From contig CAZYCA010000034.1 of the NCBI GenBank assembly GCA_964645405.1, forward strand, positions 62,001-126,000: a stretch of DNA of 64,000 bases, in the 5' to 3' direction. Origin of the DNA: JAMWDF01 sp964645405. GTDB taxonomy: Bacteria; Ratteibacteria; UBA8468; B48-G9; DSTR01. Shown here in pieces: positions 36,463 through 44,522 of this stretch. The notes under the pieces are model-generated. The model searched no databases. It was not told where the DNA came from and saw nothing but the letters and a program-made list of their open reading frames with translations. A program made the translations under genes and the position numbers. How positions within the stretch are numbered: the first letter of the stretch is position 1; each line of letters opens with the position of its first letter.

Positions 36463-36753
36463 TCACTTAATTCCTGTTGCTTTCCTTATCAGTTCTTCCA
36501 TCAACCGCTGACCTGTACCCTGATGTTTTTTCCAGGCTGGTAAAACCACTATCTCACCCTGGAGAAAAGAATTTTTCATAACTTCTGGTTCAAAGATTTC
36601 TTCGCTGACAAAGATGGTAGCATAACCTCTTTTTTTCAGTTCTTCCAGCCAGGTGGTTGCCTCCGCTACTGTTTCTGCCGCGAAAACATCTCCCCCCAGC
36701 AGCCGGAAGAACTCCAGACTGACTCTTTCCCCTAAGAAAGCAATTTTAGCCAT
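36463..36753 (-). CDS. V/A-type ATP synthase subunit F
   Basis: 96 residues from ATG 36753; an upstream extension to 36789 is unlikely because it contains the predicted transcript start. KIAFLGERVSLEFFRLLGGDVF and YATIFVSEEIFEP are typical of the small regulatory F subunit with its response-regulator-like fold. F normally stands between C and A in the operon; here only F-A remain. No Shine-Dalgarno sequence is visible before the ATG. Confidence 0.85.
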   Translation of the reverse strand: MAKIAFLGERVSLEFFRLLGGDVFAAETVAEATTWLEELKKRGYATIFVSEEIFEPEVMKNSFLQGEIVVLPAWKKHQGTGQRLMEELIRKATGIK

Positions 36754-36759
36754 TGGATG

Positions 36760-36808
36760 GTTTGTACACAAACTAAGGTAGTATAACATATCTTATGCCG
36801 CACAGGAA
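36760..36808 (-). promoter_or_regulatory. Candidate promoter and operator of the F-A string
   Basis: Minus strand -35 TTCCTG (36803-36808, weak), 17-base spacer, -10 TATACT (36780-36785). Just downstream, at 36760-36773, lies the inverted repeat GTTTGT-AC-ACAAAC, which covers the predicted start (about 36773) and could be an operator. Confidence 0.35.
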
Positions 36809-36894
36809 AATTTTGCGTACCGGATTACCTTTTCGAATAATCTTTTCCGCTCTATATCCACACTTACGGTAAAATGTATTACAGTTTTCTCCCA

Positions 36895-37469
36895 ACTTCT
36901 TATAACTTGGAAGACCCGGACTGGAGAAGATATACGGTACAAAAAATCATTCGCAGAAAAAATACACTCCTAACGCGGAAACATTCTACGGTTACTCAGG
37001 AAATGAGGAAGTAAGGGAAAAACTGTCTGGAAAAAGCAAAAGCGACAGAAAACACTCAGCCCTGCAGAAAAAGGATAGAGATGTGGGAAAAAGCCATCTG
37101 GCCATATGTGGAGGAAGGTAAAAAGAAATATCGAGGAAACAAAATCTCCTGTATGTCTTGTGCCCATACGAATTTTGAGAAAGGTGATCGGAAAAAAGGA
37201 GTTATTCTCTCTGACTGGTACACAAGAGGAAGCAATACCGGAACAAAAAGGAATTATACTGCCAGGATTGCCCAAGATGGGCAATGTCTTTATTTCTGCT
37301 ACACAAAAAACTGGTCACTTCACCAACTATTTTCCCTTATGGTCACCGGGAGATATTTGTTTCCAGGCGCAGGGCTGCTCTTTACAGACGATATGCTTTT
37401 AATCCCACAGGCTTGTTTGTTTCCCTTTCCCATGGTGAGCTAAACCAGGCAAGCAATGTACTGGTATAG
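36895..37469 (+). pseudogene. Decayed sugar-binding (CBM9-like) gene
   Basis: Broken plus-strand reading frames that together look like one carbohydrate family 9-like beta-sandwich domain. In one frame YNLEDPDWRRYTV (from 36901) and, after a stop, MWEKAIWPYVEEGKKK (37081) and YTARIAQDGQCLYFCYT (37257-37307), which is the usual strand before the LYF turn; then the frame changes and ALYRRYAFNPTGLFVSLSHGE (about 37376-37440) continues in another frame, as in the ...FAVNPAG... segment of such domains. At least one stop and one frameshift separate the pieces. No ribosome site or intact start is visible. Family assignment rests on pattern memory, so it is tentative. Confidence 0.42.
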
Positions 37470-37751
37470 AAATTAAAGGCAAAAATTCACTCCACTATCC
37501 AGAACCCGAGAAACGGAGAGCCCCTTACCATGAAGAGAGATTTTAGAGGACGGGATAAAAGCAGGAGAGAAATTCTATTTCCATATTATAAGGCTTCTTT
37601 CACCCGACAATTCAGGCAGTTACCCTTATAAAATAGACTGTTTTGTTCCCTTTTCCACTGTTCACCAGTTGAACAGACTGGCAGAAATAGAATTAGAAAA
37701 ATAACGAAGAAAACAGGTACCTTGCGCAATATATCAAAAAGCAGAACTTAC
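37470..37751. other. Gene-free remnant region
   Basis: About 280 bases between the decayed gene and the stop of the metal permease gene. Short frames such as one containing REILFPYYKASFTRQF exist on the plus strand but all stop early; this may be the tail of the same decayed gene. No promoter, repeat or RNA was recognised. Confidence 0.3.
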
Positions 37752-38543
37752 TCATTTCCACAGAGAAACAAGAACTGCCAGGAAAAAACAAATTCCATAA
37801 AAAACAACAATCGTTGGCCCACTGGGTAAATCAAACCTCCAGGAAGCAGCCAGTCCGCTGATTACGCAGACAAGACTTGTGACTACAGATACCAGGATAC
37901 TCTGCCTTATTCTGACAGTCAGCCAGAGACCAGTTAGCGGAGGGATGATAAGAGAAGAAAAGACAAAAAGTAGACCACAATTTTTCATTGTCAGACCAAT
38001 CACTATACCCAGACAGGCAAAGAAAACAAAGTTCCACAAAGCAACCGGAGTACCAAGAGTGAAAGTAAATTCCGGGTCCAGGGTGACAGCAATAAACTCT
38101 TTCTGGAAAATTATCTGACAAAGTAAAACAACACTGATAACTGTAGCCATGATGATTACATCAGCGGTACTGACATAAAGAATATTACCGGAAAGTAAGT
38201 CAATCCCATGTGCTTCCGCCAGCGGATTTTTGGCTATCAAAAGGACAGAAGACGCGGCAGCAAAAGCATAGATAAAACCAACAACTGCCTCACTGAAGAC
38301 TCTTTGCCCTTCCAGGGTCTTCCATAGAATCAGGGTGACTGTCCCGGTGAGAAGAAAAGCCGGGAGAGCAGGAGCTACCCCGAGGAATAACCCAGCTGCC
38401 ACCCCCAGTGCCGCCACCTCCGAAAGAGCCACAGATAAAAAGACAATCCTTCTCCAGATAACAAAAATGCCCAGGTAGCCACAGCCTGCAGCCGCCACTA
38501 TCCCGGAAACAAGCGCCTTCTGCATAAACGGCTCGGAAAACAT
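37752..38543 (-). CDS. Zinc/manganese ABC transporter permease (ABC-3 family)
   Basis: 263 residues with about eight membrane helices. The ABC-3 family start (MQKALVSGIVAAAGCGYLGIFVIWRRIVFL) and VALSEVAALGVAAGLFLG are clear, and FSSLIIPPLTGLWL is the usual late helix. Imports Zn or Mn through the inner membrane with the ATPase and binding protein upstream. AAAGGA precedes ATG 38543. Last gene of the five-gene metal operon. Confidence 0.92.
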   Translation of the reverse strand: MFSEPFMQKALVSGIVAAAGCGYLGIFVIWRRIVFLSVALSEVAALGVAAGLFLGVAPALPAFLLTGTVTLILWKTLEGQRVFSEAVVGFIYAFAAASSVLLIAKNPLAEAHGIDLLSGNILYVSTADVIIMATVISVVLLCQIIFQKEFIAVTLDPEFTFTLGTPVALWNFVFFACLGIVIGLTMKNCGLLFVFSSLIIPPLTGLWLTVRIRQSILVSVVTSLVCVISGLAASWRFDLPSGPTIVVFYGICFFLAVLVSLWK

Positions 38544-38555
38544 TATAATCCTTTG

Positions 38556-39290
38556 TCAGGAAATGGAAATACCTTCCTTCCCCCTTTCCAGGCAGATGCT
38601 GGTCCCCAGAACCTCTGACAGTAGCTCAGAATTCAGCTGGTTCTTATCAGCTACTTTCAGCAAATTATTTCTTCCCAGAAACAGAAAGTGCTCCGCTTCG
38701 TTAATCACTCTAAAAAGTTCATGACTGACCAGAATAACCGTCAGATGAAATCTGCTTCTTACCTCCCTTACCAGTTCCAGAAATTCCCTGGAACCTCTCC
38801 AGTCTAAGTCTGTGGTCGGTTCGTCCAAAAGTAGAACCTGTGGTCGGGTTGCCAGAGCCCTGGCTAAAAGTACTCTTTGCTTCTGACCACCTGATAGCTG
38901 GGAAAAAAGTTTTTCGGAAAGATCTTCCACCCCGCATAAACGCAGACATTTTTCTACTTCCCTCAGGTCTTTTTCGCTGAACCTGCGACCTGGACCAGCC
39001 TGCTTAATCCTGGATAGCAAAGTGATTTCTCTGACAGTACAACCAACTATTTCTTCTCCTGCTTTTCTCTGCTGGCAGTATCCAAAAACCAGATTTTTTT
39101 CTTTCCATATTTTTCCTTTAAGCGGGAGAATAAATCCGAGGATAGCCCTTAAAGTCGTAGTCTTTCCTGAACCATTTGGTCCAATGAAACCCCAGTATTG
39201 CCCTGGATAGATGTCCAGGGAAAGAGAGGAAATTACCACCTGTCCCTTATAACCAAGGCAGACATCCTGCAAAGAAATTATTGGTTTCAT
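38556..39290 (-). CDS. Zinc/manganese ABC transporter ATPase
   Basis: 244 residues. Walker A GPNGSGKTT (about 36-44), Q-loop YCQQRK, signature LSGGQKQRV, Walker B VLLLDEPTTDLD, switch His in LVSHE. This is a ZnuC/MntB-type ATPase by context. The start ATG 39290 overlaps the stop of the binding-protein gene by four bases. Confidence 0.95.
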   Translation of the reverse strand: MKPIISLQDVCLGYKGQVVISSLSLDIYPGQYWGFIGPNGSGKTTTLRAILGFILPLKGKIWKEKNLVFGYCQQRKAGEEIVGCTVREITLLSRIKQAGPGRRFSEKDLREVEKCLRLCGVEDLSEKLFSQLSGGQKQRVLLARALATRPQVLLLDEPTTDLDWRGSREFLELVREVRSRFHLTVILVSHELFRVINEAEHFLFLGRNNLLKVADKNQLNSELLSEVLGTSICLERGKEGISIS

Positions 39291-40192
39291 GGTGTCAGTG
39301 CTGCGGTTATCAGGTTAACTATAGTCTCAAAAAGACTGAAGTAATCTTTCGCCTCAGGACTGCCACCTACCGAATTAGGGAAAACAACTACTTTTGCTCC
39401 TGTTTGCCTGGCAACAAAATCAGCCACCCTGCGATTATAGAAAACTTCCATCAGGATAAGCCGCACATTTTCTTTTTTCATTATCTTCACCACCTCAGCC
39501 AGATGGGCTGGACTGGGAGGAATACCTGGTTTCGGTTCCAGTTCCGTCACAATTTGCAGCCCGAAGCGTCTGCAAAAGTAAGGAAGGCTCCTGTGGTAGC
39601 TCACCGCTTTTACCTCTCCCCGCGTTTCCATCTTTTTCCGGCAGGTGATAATAAGGGAATCTATCCTTCCTTCAAAAGTTTTCAGGTTAGATTTAAAGTA
39701 GTCGCTGTTTTCCGGTGACAACTGGCTCAACCGCCGGGCAATCTGCCTGGCGATAAGCCTGCCATTTTCCGGGTCCAGCCAGTAATGAGGGTTACCCAGG
39801 GGATGAATATCACCCATGGAAGCATCTACCTTTACTCCTGGTGGTAAAACTTCCAGTTTGTCAATCGGTCCGGAAAGGTCCAGAAAACCAATTTTACCGG
39901 TGTTGACCACAGGATTTCTGGCAGCATCCAGAAGAGTATAAACCCACAAGTCTAAATCCATTCCTACTGCCAGTACCAGGTGAGCCTTTTTAATTTTAAT
40001 TACCATTGATGGTCTGGGCTCCACAAAATGCGGGTCCTGAGTTCCACTGATAAGGCAGACTACTTCCACCTTATCACCACCTATCTCCCTGGTAATAGAA
40101 GCTAAATCAGAAGTGGTCGTTACCACACTGATTTTCTCAGCCTGAGCCGTGTTTAAGGCTAGCAGCAAAATGATAAAGAATAGTTTTTTCAT
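39287..40192 (-). CDS. Zinc/manganese ABC transporter binding protein
   Basis: 301 residues from ATG 40192 (GGGAG upstream). Signal peptide KKLFFIILLLALNTAQA, then the cluster A-I fold: VVTTTSDLASITREIGGDKV, metal ligand His in GTQDPHFVEPRPS, second His in NPHYWLDPENG, third His in VSYHRSLPYF, and a C-terminal acidic ligand region before SVGGSPEAKDYF. No long His-rich loop as in ZnuA of gammaproteobacteria, so zinc and manganese remain open. The short loop GDIHPLGNPHYW is typical. Confidence 0.93.
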   Translation of the reverse strand: MKKLFFIILLLALNTAQAEKISVVTTTSDLASITREIGGDKVEVVCLISGTQDPHFVEPRPSMVIKIKKAHLVLAVGMDLDLWVYTLLDAARNPVVNTGKIGFLDLSGPIDKLEVLPPGVKVDASMGDIHPLGNPHYWLDPENGRLIARQIARRLSQLSPENSDYFKSNLKTFEGRIDSLIITCRKKMETRGEVKAVSYHRSLPYFCRRFGLQIVTELEPKPGIPPSPAHLAEVVKIMKKENVRLILMEVFYNRRVADFVARQTGAKVVVFPNSVGGSPEAKDYFSLFETIVNLITAALTP

Positions 40193-40212
40193 TGTTACTC
40201 CCTTCATGTTAC

Positions 40213-41421
40213 CTACTCCAGTAAGTGGCTGTGCGGACCAATCCCAAAAAGAATCTGCAAGTACACGCCAAAATCTTCCTTCATGTCAGTCTGCGCCTGC
40301 AGCCGTAGTAAGTTCATTTCAGAAAGATTTCTGGTGAGAATCAAACTGCTTTTTTTCTCCGGAGAACGCAGGGAAGAAGGGAAAGGTGGCTGTACCCAGT
40401 CATACCGAAAACCAACATTCCAGTACTTATCCCATCTCCAGTTTAAAAAAGTATAAGCACCCCAGTGGCTGATTCTTCCCAGAGGAATTTTTCTTTCGCA
40501 GTGAAGAAGTTCGCTGCGCCAGAGAAACCTCTGGTAACCCCTGCCAAGGTATTTAAGTGTCAAATCCGTACCGTAAACAGAAAGTTTGTCCAGATGGTCC
40601 TGGTGGTGGGAACCATATCCCTTAAGACCGGAAAAACCTAACTCCAGTTCTGTCGGGCCGAGTTCTCCTGCCAGCCAGATTCTGCCGGAGTAAACTTTAT
40701 CTGCCGGACTGGCCATCGGCTCTGGTCCGTGTGTATGTTCAGCTTCCACCTGCCAGAAACCGCCTTCTACCTGAGCGAAAAAAGGTAGCGGCAACTGATA
40801 GGAAATGTTGAGTCCATTACCGGCTAAACCATGCCCACCAAGATATTCTCTGAGTACGGCAGGCCTATCCACAAAATCCCAGTGGTGAGGATGGACAGGA
40901 TTAATCTTGCCAAAAGGAATCAGCTTTTTCCCGATCTGGGCTGATAAACCGTGTCCCAGGTTTAGAAAACTAACATAACCTTCTTCCAGCTCAACCTGGT
41001 AGTCTCCATCCTGGTGCCGATGAAGACAGACAAAAGCGTCGGCTCTCACCTCCGGGAAAAGGTATCCCTGTAAACCCAATTCCAGTTCCTGTAAAAAAAT
41101 TTTATTCCGGCTCTCATCCCCTTCTCTGTCCGGACCGAAAAACCCACTTATATCCCCGATAACACTGATGTCCGGTAAACTAAGGGAGGAAGTTTTCTTT
41201 TCTTTCACCTCCGTGAATTTCACGGGCTGTGAACCTGCTGCTTTTTCCAGCTGGTTTATTTTTTCTTCCAGCGTTCTGATTCTCTCTTCGTAATTTCTCG
41301 TAATAGTGGAAAGTTCTTCTGTGAGTTTGTGAAGTTCCTCTTTTAATGCTTTCACGGATTCCTCACCCCTGACGATACTGCACCATAACAAAAACAGTAG
41401 TAAGTACTTAAAAGTTTTCAT
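40213..41421 (-). CDS. His-rich outer-membrane porin with coiled coil
   Basis: 402 residues. Signal peptide KTFKYLLLFLLWCSIVRG, a coiled coil at about 23-60 (LKEELHKLTEELSTITRNYE, RTLEEKINQLEKA) that can form a periplasmic trimer stalk, then a beta-barrel rich in Tyr/Trp: FLQELELGLQGYLFPEV, EEGYVSFLNLGHGL, FGKINPVHPHHWDF. His clusters appear at HPHHW, EAEHTHGPEP, GSHHQDHLD and in the last residues GPHSHLLE. Located 20 bases upstream of the metal-binding protein gene, so it probably lets zinc or similar ions pass the outer membrane. GGAGG precedes ATG 41421. Confidence 0.8.
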   Translation of the reverse strand: MKTFKYLLLFLLWCSIVRGEESVKALKEELHKLTEELSTITRNYEERIRTLEEKINQLEKAAGSQPVKFTEVKEKKTSSLSLPDISVIGDISGFFGPDREGDESRNKIFLQELELGLQGYLFPEVRADAFVCLHRHQDGDYQVELEEGYVSFLNLGHGLSAQIGKKLIPFGKINPVHPHHWDFVDRPAVLREYLGGHGLAGNGLNISYQLPLPFFAQVEGGFWQVEAEHTHGPEPMASPADKVYSGRIWLAGELGPTELELGFSGLKGYGSHHQDHLDKLSVYGTDLTLKYLGRGYQRFLWRSELLHCERKIPLGRISHWGAYTFLNWRWDKYWNVGFRYDWVQPPFPSSLRSPEKKSSLILTRNLSEMNLLRLQAQTDMKEDFGVYLQILFGIGPHSHLLE

Positions 41422-41461
41422 AAAGCCTCCTGATTTTAGAAAGGGAGAAAAAAATACCTGG

Positions 41462-41731
41462 TCAAATCAGGGGAGGAGCCCGGGAATCATACCTTCTGCT
41501 GACAGAAACAGGCAACTTATACCGGTAAACAGGAGACAGGAAGAAAGGCAGAAGAAAGAGTAAAAGGATGACAATGGCAGTGATATTACTTCCACTGAAG
41601 GAAAGTTTAAGAAGACAACCGGGACAGCTGTCATCACTCCAGAAGTGGTCACAGTGCGGCAACGGTGCCCAGAAAAAACTAAGAACAAGCAGGCAGAGAA
41701 GAAGCAGTCTGTAATATCTGTAAAGCTTCAT
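41462..41731 (-). CDS. Small Cys/His membrane protein leading the metal operon
   Basis: 89 residues. First membrane helix (LLLLCLLVLSFFWAPL), then a short outside loop PHCDHFWSDDSCPGC with two His, three Cys and three Asp, then a second helix (AIVILLLFLLPFFLSP) and a basic tail. The loop looks like a metal-binding site, similar in pattern to DUF2946-like small proteins found near metal transporters. First gene of the operon; ATG 41731 lies 6 bases after the -10 box with no ribosome site, so a leaderless message is predicted. Family not recognised. Confidence 0.6.
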   Translation of the reverse strand: MKLYRYYRLLLLCLLVLSFFWAPLPHCDHFWSDDSCPGCLLKLSFSGSNITAIVILLLFLLPFFLSPVYRYKLPVSVSRRYDSRAPPLI

Positions 41732-41737
41732 ATTATT

Positions 41738-41766
41738 TTTTTACCCTTTATCCTGTTTTCCGTCAA
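41738..41766 (-). promoter_or_regulatory. Promoter of the metal-uptake operon
   Basis: Minus strand -35 TTGACG (41761-41766), 17-base spacer, -10 TAAAAA (41738-41743). The predicted start falls on the ATG at 41731. No Zur/Fur-type palindrome was recognised around it. Confidence 0.45.
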
Positions 41767-41782
41767 GATTTACAAGGTATAG

Positions 41783-42598
41783 TCACAGCAGCCTTTTCCT
41801 TTTCAAAACCTCGCTTGCCAGAAGAATTATTAGACAGCAGAAAGTAAAAGTATAGGCAACAAAAATTATCAGCTGAACCCAATCTTTGGGCAGAACAATC
41901 CAGCTTCTTGCTATCTCAGCGAATTGCTCTTCAGAAGGAACCTGAACCGGAACTATTCTGTATAAAAGCCCGGTCAGACTTCTTGCCAGATCCAGCAGGA
42001 ATGCCCTGCTGAAGGAGGAGGCATTCTGTAAGGCAGCTTTGATGACCAGTTGAAGCCAGTATAGCGTCTTCTCATTCATCACACTGATAAGAAAAACTGC
42101 CAGTAGCGGATGGATAACCAGACCTAAAAGAAGAAGAAAAAAGGAAATAATTAACGCCTCACACCATTTTTGCAAGCAGACAAAAACCAGTCCAGATTGA
42201 TACGGAATCTCCTCCACTACAAACAGCAATAAACCGACGAAAAAAGAAAGAAAAAAAAGTGCTGTTGCTACAATGGCGATACTTAGGGCAAGAGAAACCA
42301 TCCAGATTTCAGGCGGACAGGGCCTGGTGAAAACCATTTTCAGGCAACGCTGGCTGCTGTGACTGAAGATAGTTATAATGCCAAGAGCGACAACAAGGAT
42401 ATATCCAAAATTGTTAAAGGTCTCGGTAAAATTCTTAATGGTTTCAAATACACTACCGCGATATGCGCCCAGAAGGTTTCGCAAAAAGATACTCATGATA
42501 GTTTGCGTCACCAGAATAGTGAAAATTAAAAGTAGCAAACCATTTCTGGAAAAAAAGATTAAATCAGTCTTTATATTTGCCAGTATCTTCCTTCTCAC
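41783..42598 (-). CDS. ABC-2 type membrane permease
   Basis: 271 residues, six predicted membrane helices (for example LLLIFTILVTQTIMSIFL, FGYILVVALGIITIF, LALSIAIVATALFFLSFFVG, LIIFVAYTFTFCCLIILLA). GTG 42598 follows GGAG at good spacing and lies 35 bases inside the ATPase gene, so the two are coupled. Acts with the ATPase as an exporter; the substrate is unknown. The neighbouring thioredoxin/CcmH-like gene suggests a role in cytochrome c or membrane protein maturation. Confidence 0.8.
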   Translation of the reverse strand: MRRKILANIKTDLIFFSRNGLLLLIFTILVTQTIMSIFLRNLLGAYRGSVFETIKNFTETFNNFGYILVVALGIITIFSHSSQRCLKMVFTRPCPPEIWMVSLALSIAIVATALFFLSFFVGLLLFVVEEIPYQSGLVFVCLQKWCEALIISFFLLLLGLVIHPLLAVFLISVMNEKTLYWLQLVIKAALQNASSFSRAFLLDLARSLTGLLYRIVPVQVPSEEQFAEIARSWIVLPKDWVQLIIFVAYTFTFCCLIILLASEVLKRKRLL

Positions 42599-43493
42599 CT
42601 GATACTCCAGTTATGATGCTGGTAAATACCTGCTCTAACGATGCCTTCTTTAACGAACAGAGATATAACTTCACCTGTCTCTGTTGAAGAAAATTAAAGA
42701 AATCATTAAGATGTTCATAGCCAATTAATCCTTTTACCGAGGAATCTGTTTTTGTTCTGATGTTGATCCAGTCCGGAATATCAGAACAGGGTTCAAACTC
42801 CACCTCATATTGTTGCTGCCTGAAACCAAGCAGCAATTTCAGCTCATCTTCCACTATTACATGACCTTTGTCCATGATGGCCACTCTGTTACATATCATT
42901 TCCACTTCAGAAAGGATATGCGAATTAAGGAAAATAGTCACACCACTTTTGTTTTTTTCCACAAGCATATCCTGGAATTGAGCAGTGCTCAGCGGGTCAA
43001 GACCCCTTGTTGGTTCATCAAGAAATATGAGCTTTGCATGCTCATTCAGAAGAACTTGAATGAGACCAACTTTTTGTTTCATTCCTTTGGAACAGTGATT
43101 TAATCTCAAGCGTTTAAACTGGGCAAGACCAAAACATTCCAGAAGATTCTGGATTTGCTGGCTGGAGGGACAGGAGCCATAAAGTTCAGCATAATAGGTA
43201 ATTGCTTCTTCCACAGTTAAGTACAGATGGTAATGTGCTTCTTCAGGAAGATAACAGATGTATTGAAATAAACTGCTGCCCGGTGAAAGTTCCTGATCCA
43301 TTACCCTGACAGTACCGGAATCTGGTTTAATTAATCCCAGTAAGGTGTACATAGCGGTGGACTTACCTGCACCGTTGGGACCCAGGAGTCCAAAAATGTC
43401 ACCCTGCTTTACTGTCAGGTTAAACCCGTCCAGGGCTTTAATTGTTCCTTTCAGCCCCTTATAACTGACACAGACATTTCTTGCTTCAATCAT
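42564..43493 (-). CDS. ABC-2 type exporter ATPase
   Basis: 309 residues. Walker A GPNGAGKST (about 36-44), Q-loop LPEEAHYH, signature CSKGMKQKV (Lys replaces the second Gly of LSGGQ, as in many ABC-2 ATPases), Walker B LIFLDEPTRGLDP, switch LNSHILSE. C-terminal 90-residue extension typical of DrrA/CcmA-like exporters. The start overlaps the upstream TlpA-like gene by 8 bases. Confidence 0.93.
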   Translation of the reverse strand: MIEARNVCVSYKGLKGTIKALDGFNLTVKQGDIFGLLGPNGAGKSTAMYTLLGLIKPDSGTVRVMDQELSPGSSLFQYICYLPEEAHYHLYLTVEEAITYYAELYGSCPSSQQIQNLLECFGLAQFKRLRLNHCSKGMKQKVGLIQVLLNEHAKLIFLDEPTRGLDPLSTAQFQDMLVEKNKSGVTIFLNSHILSEVEMICNRVAIMDKGHVIVEDELKLLLGFRQQQYEVEFEPCSDIPDWINIRTKTDSSVKGLIGYEHLNDFFNFLQQRQVKLYLCSLKKASLEQVFTSIITGVSGEKEDTGKYKD

Positions 43494-44340
43494 TTTTCAC
43501 AGCGCAGTAGCGAGTATTGATTATCCTGACAATTTCTGTTTCGCTTTTTCCTTTCTCCATTTCTTCCCTCATTTCCCCAATAGCTTTTTTGCACATGGTA
43601 CAGTCACAGTCAATTAAATTCCTGCCGCAACCCCTCGGACAATAGATTTTTCTTGCTATTTTTTTCTCTTCTTCAGTCAATTTTTTCTTTGATTTTTCTG
43701 GTTTCAGTCCCAGGGAAGATTCTACCTTGCTCATTCTCAGAAATTCCTCCCTGGAAATACCATTACCAGATTCCACCAGAGTGATTACCTTCTGCACAAC
43801 TGGCTCCAGAGTAACTGCTGTGTTGTAAATGGCTCCGCTTTCATAAAAGCGAATTCTGCCATGGGTATCAATGACCACTGTTGTGGGATAAGAATCTATA
43901 GCAAACTTTTCCTCAATCTCTCCACTATCTACAGCCACAGGGAAACTGATTTTGTTTTCTTTTAAAAACTTCTCTACGGTCTCCCTTTTCTCAGAACTAA
44001 TGGCTACCATGAACATTTGTTCAGGAGAAAATTTGCCATAAAATTTGTTTAACGAGGGGATTTCCCTCCGGCATGGTTCACACCAGGTGGAAAAGAAATT
44101 AATAACAATACATTTTTTCCCGACAAGATCAGACAGATTAACCTTCTCACCGGAAAGTAATAAAAACTCGCATTCCGGTGCGGTTTTGCCGACTATTTCC
44201 ATGGGAAGCGACAGGTAGGAAGCATATTTCTCCACCAGACTTTCCTCAGGATTTTTCTTGAGATAAAAATGAAAAGCACCAACTGCCAGAACCAGGATAA
44301 GAACCAACAAGGAAGGGGAAATGGTAAATTTTCTTACCAT
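43486..44340 (-). CDS. Membrane-anchored TlpA thioredoxin fused to CcmH-like domain
   Basis: 284 residues. N-terminal anchor (LLVLILVLAVGAFHFYL), a TlpA/ResA-type thioredoxin domain with active site STWCEPCRRE near residue 84 and cis-Pro in DSYPTTVVID, a charged linker (about 205-230), and a C-terminal Cys-rich domain YCPRGCGRNLIDCDCTMC followed by KAIGEMREEMEKGKSETEI, which resembles the N-terminal CXXC domain of CcmH/NrfF-type apocytochrome reductases (CRCPxC and helices). A fusion of the two redox modules would suit cytochrome c maturation in the periplasm. First gene of a three-gene string with the ABC-2 exporter. Start ATG 44340 has no ribosome site and lies 10 bases after the -10 box. 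Confidence 0.78.
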   Translation of the reverse strand: MVRKFTISPSLLVLILVLAVGAFHFYLKKNPEESLVEKYASYLSLPMEIVGKTAPECEFLLLSGEKVNLSDLVGKKCIVINFFSTWCEPCRREIPSLNKFYGKFSPEQMFMVAISSEKRETVEKFLKENKISFPVAVDSGEIEEKFAIDSYPTTVVIDTHGRIRFYESGAIYNTAVTLEPVVQKVITLVESGNGISREEFLRMSKVESSLGLKPEKSKKKLTEEEKKIARKIYCPRGCGRNLIDCDCTMCKKAIGEMREEMEKGKSETEIVRIINTRYCAVKND

Positions 44341-44350
44341 AGCGTATTAA

Positions 44351-44379
44351 AATCTACAAAAAACATTTTTCTGTGTCAA
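44351..44379 (-). promoter_or_regulatory. Promoter of the TlpA/ABC-2 operon
   Basis: Minus strand perfect -35 TTGACA (44374-44379), 17-base spacer, -10 TAGATT (44351-44356). Predicted start near 44344, four bases before the ATG. Confidence 0.55.
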
Positions 44380-44522
44380 GCTCATTAAGACAAGCAGCAG
44401 TAAAGACTGAACCAGTGACAGGAAACGCATTGTTTTTGCTGGCAGGCACAAACTTCACCTTTTTGCTACCTTCTGATACAATACAGCAAGATTTTCTTTT
44501 ACGGAATCTGGTACTGGCTCTA

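Noticed and set aside
36970..37284. 104-codon minus-strand frame
   Set aside because: Low-complexity Phe/Pro/Ser composition typical of antisense reading; the plus strand shows domain-like fragments.
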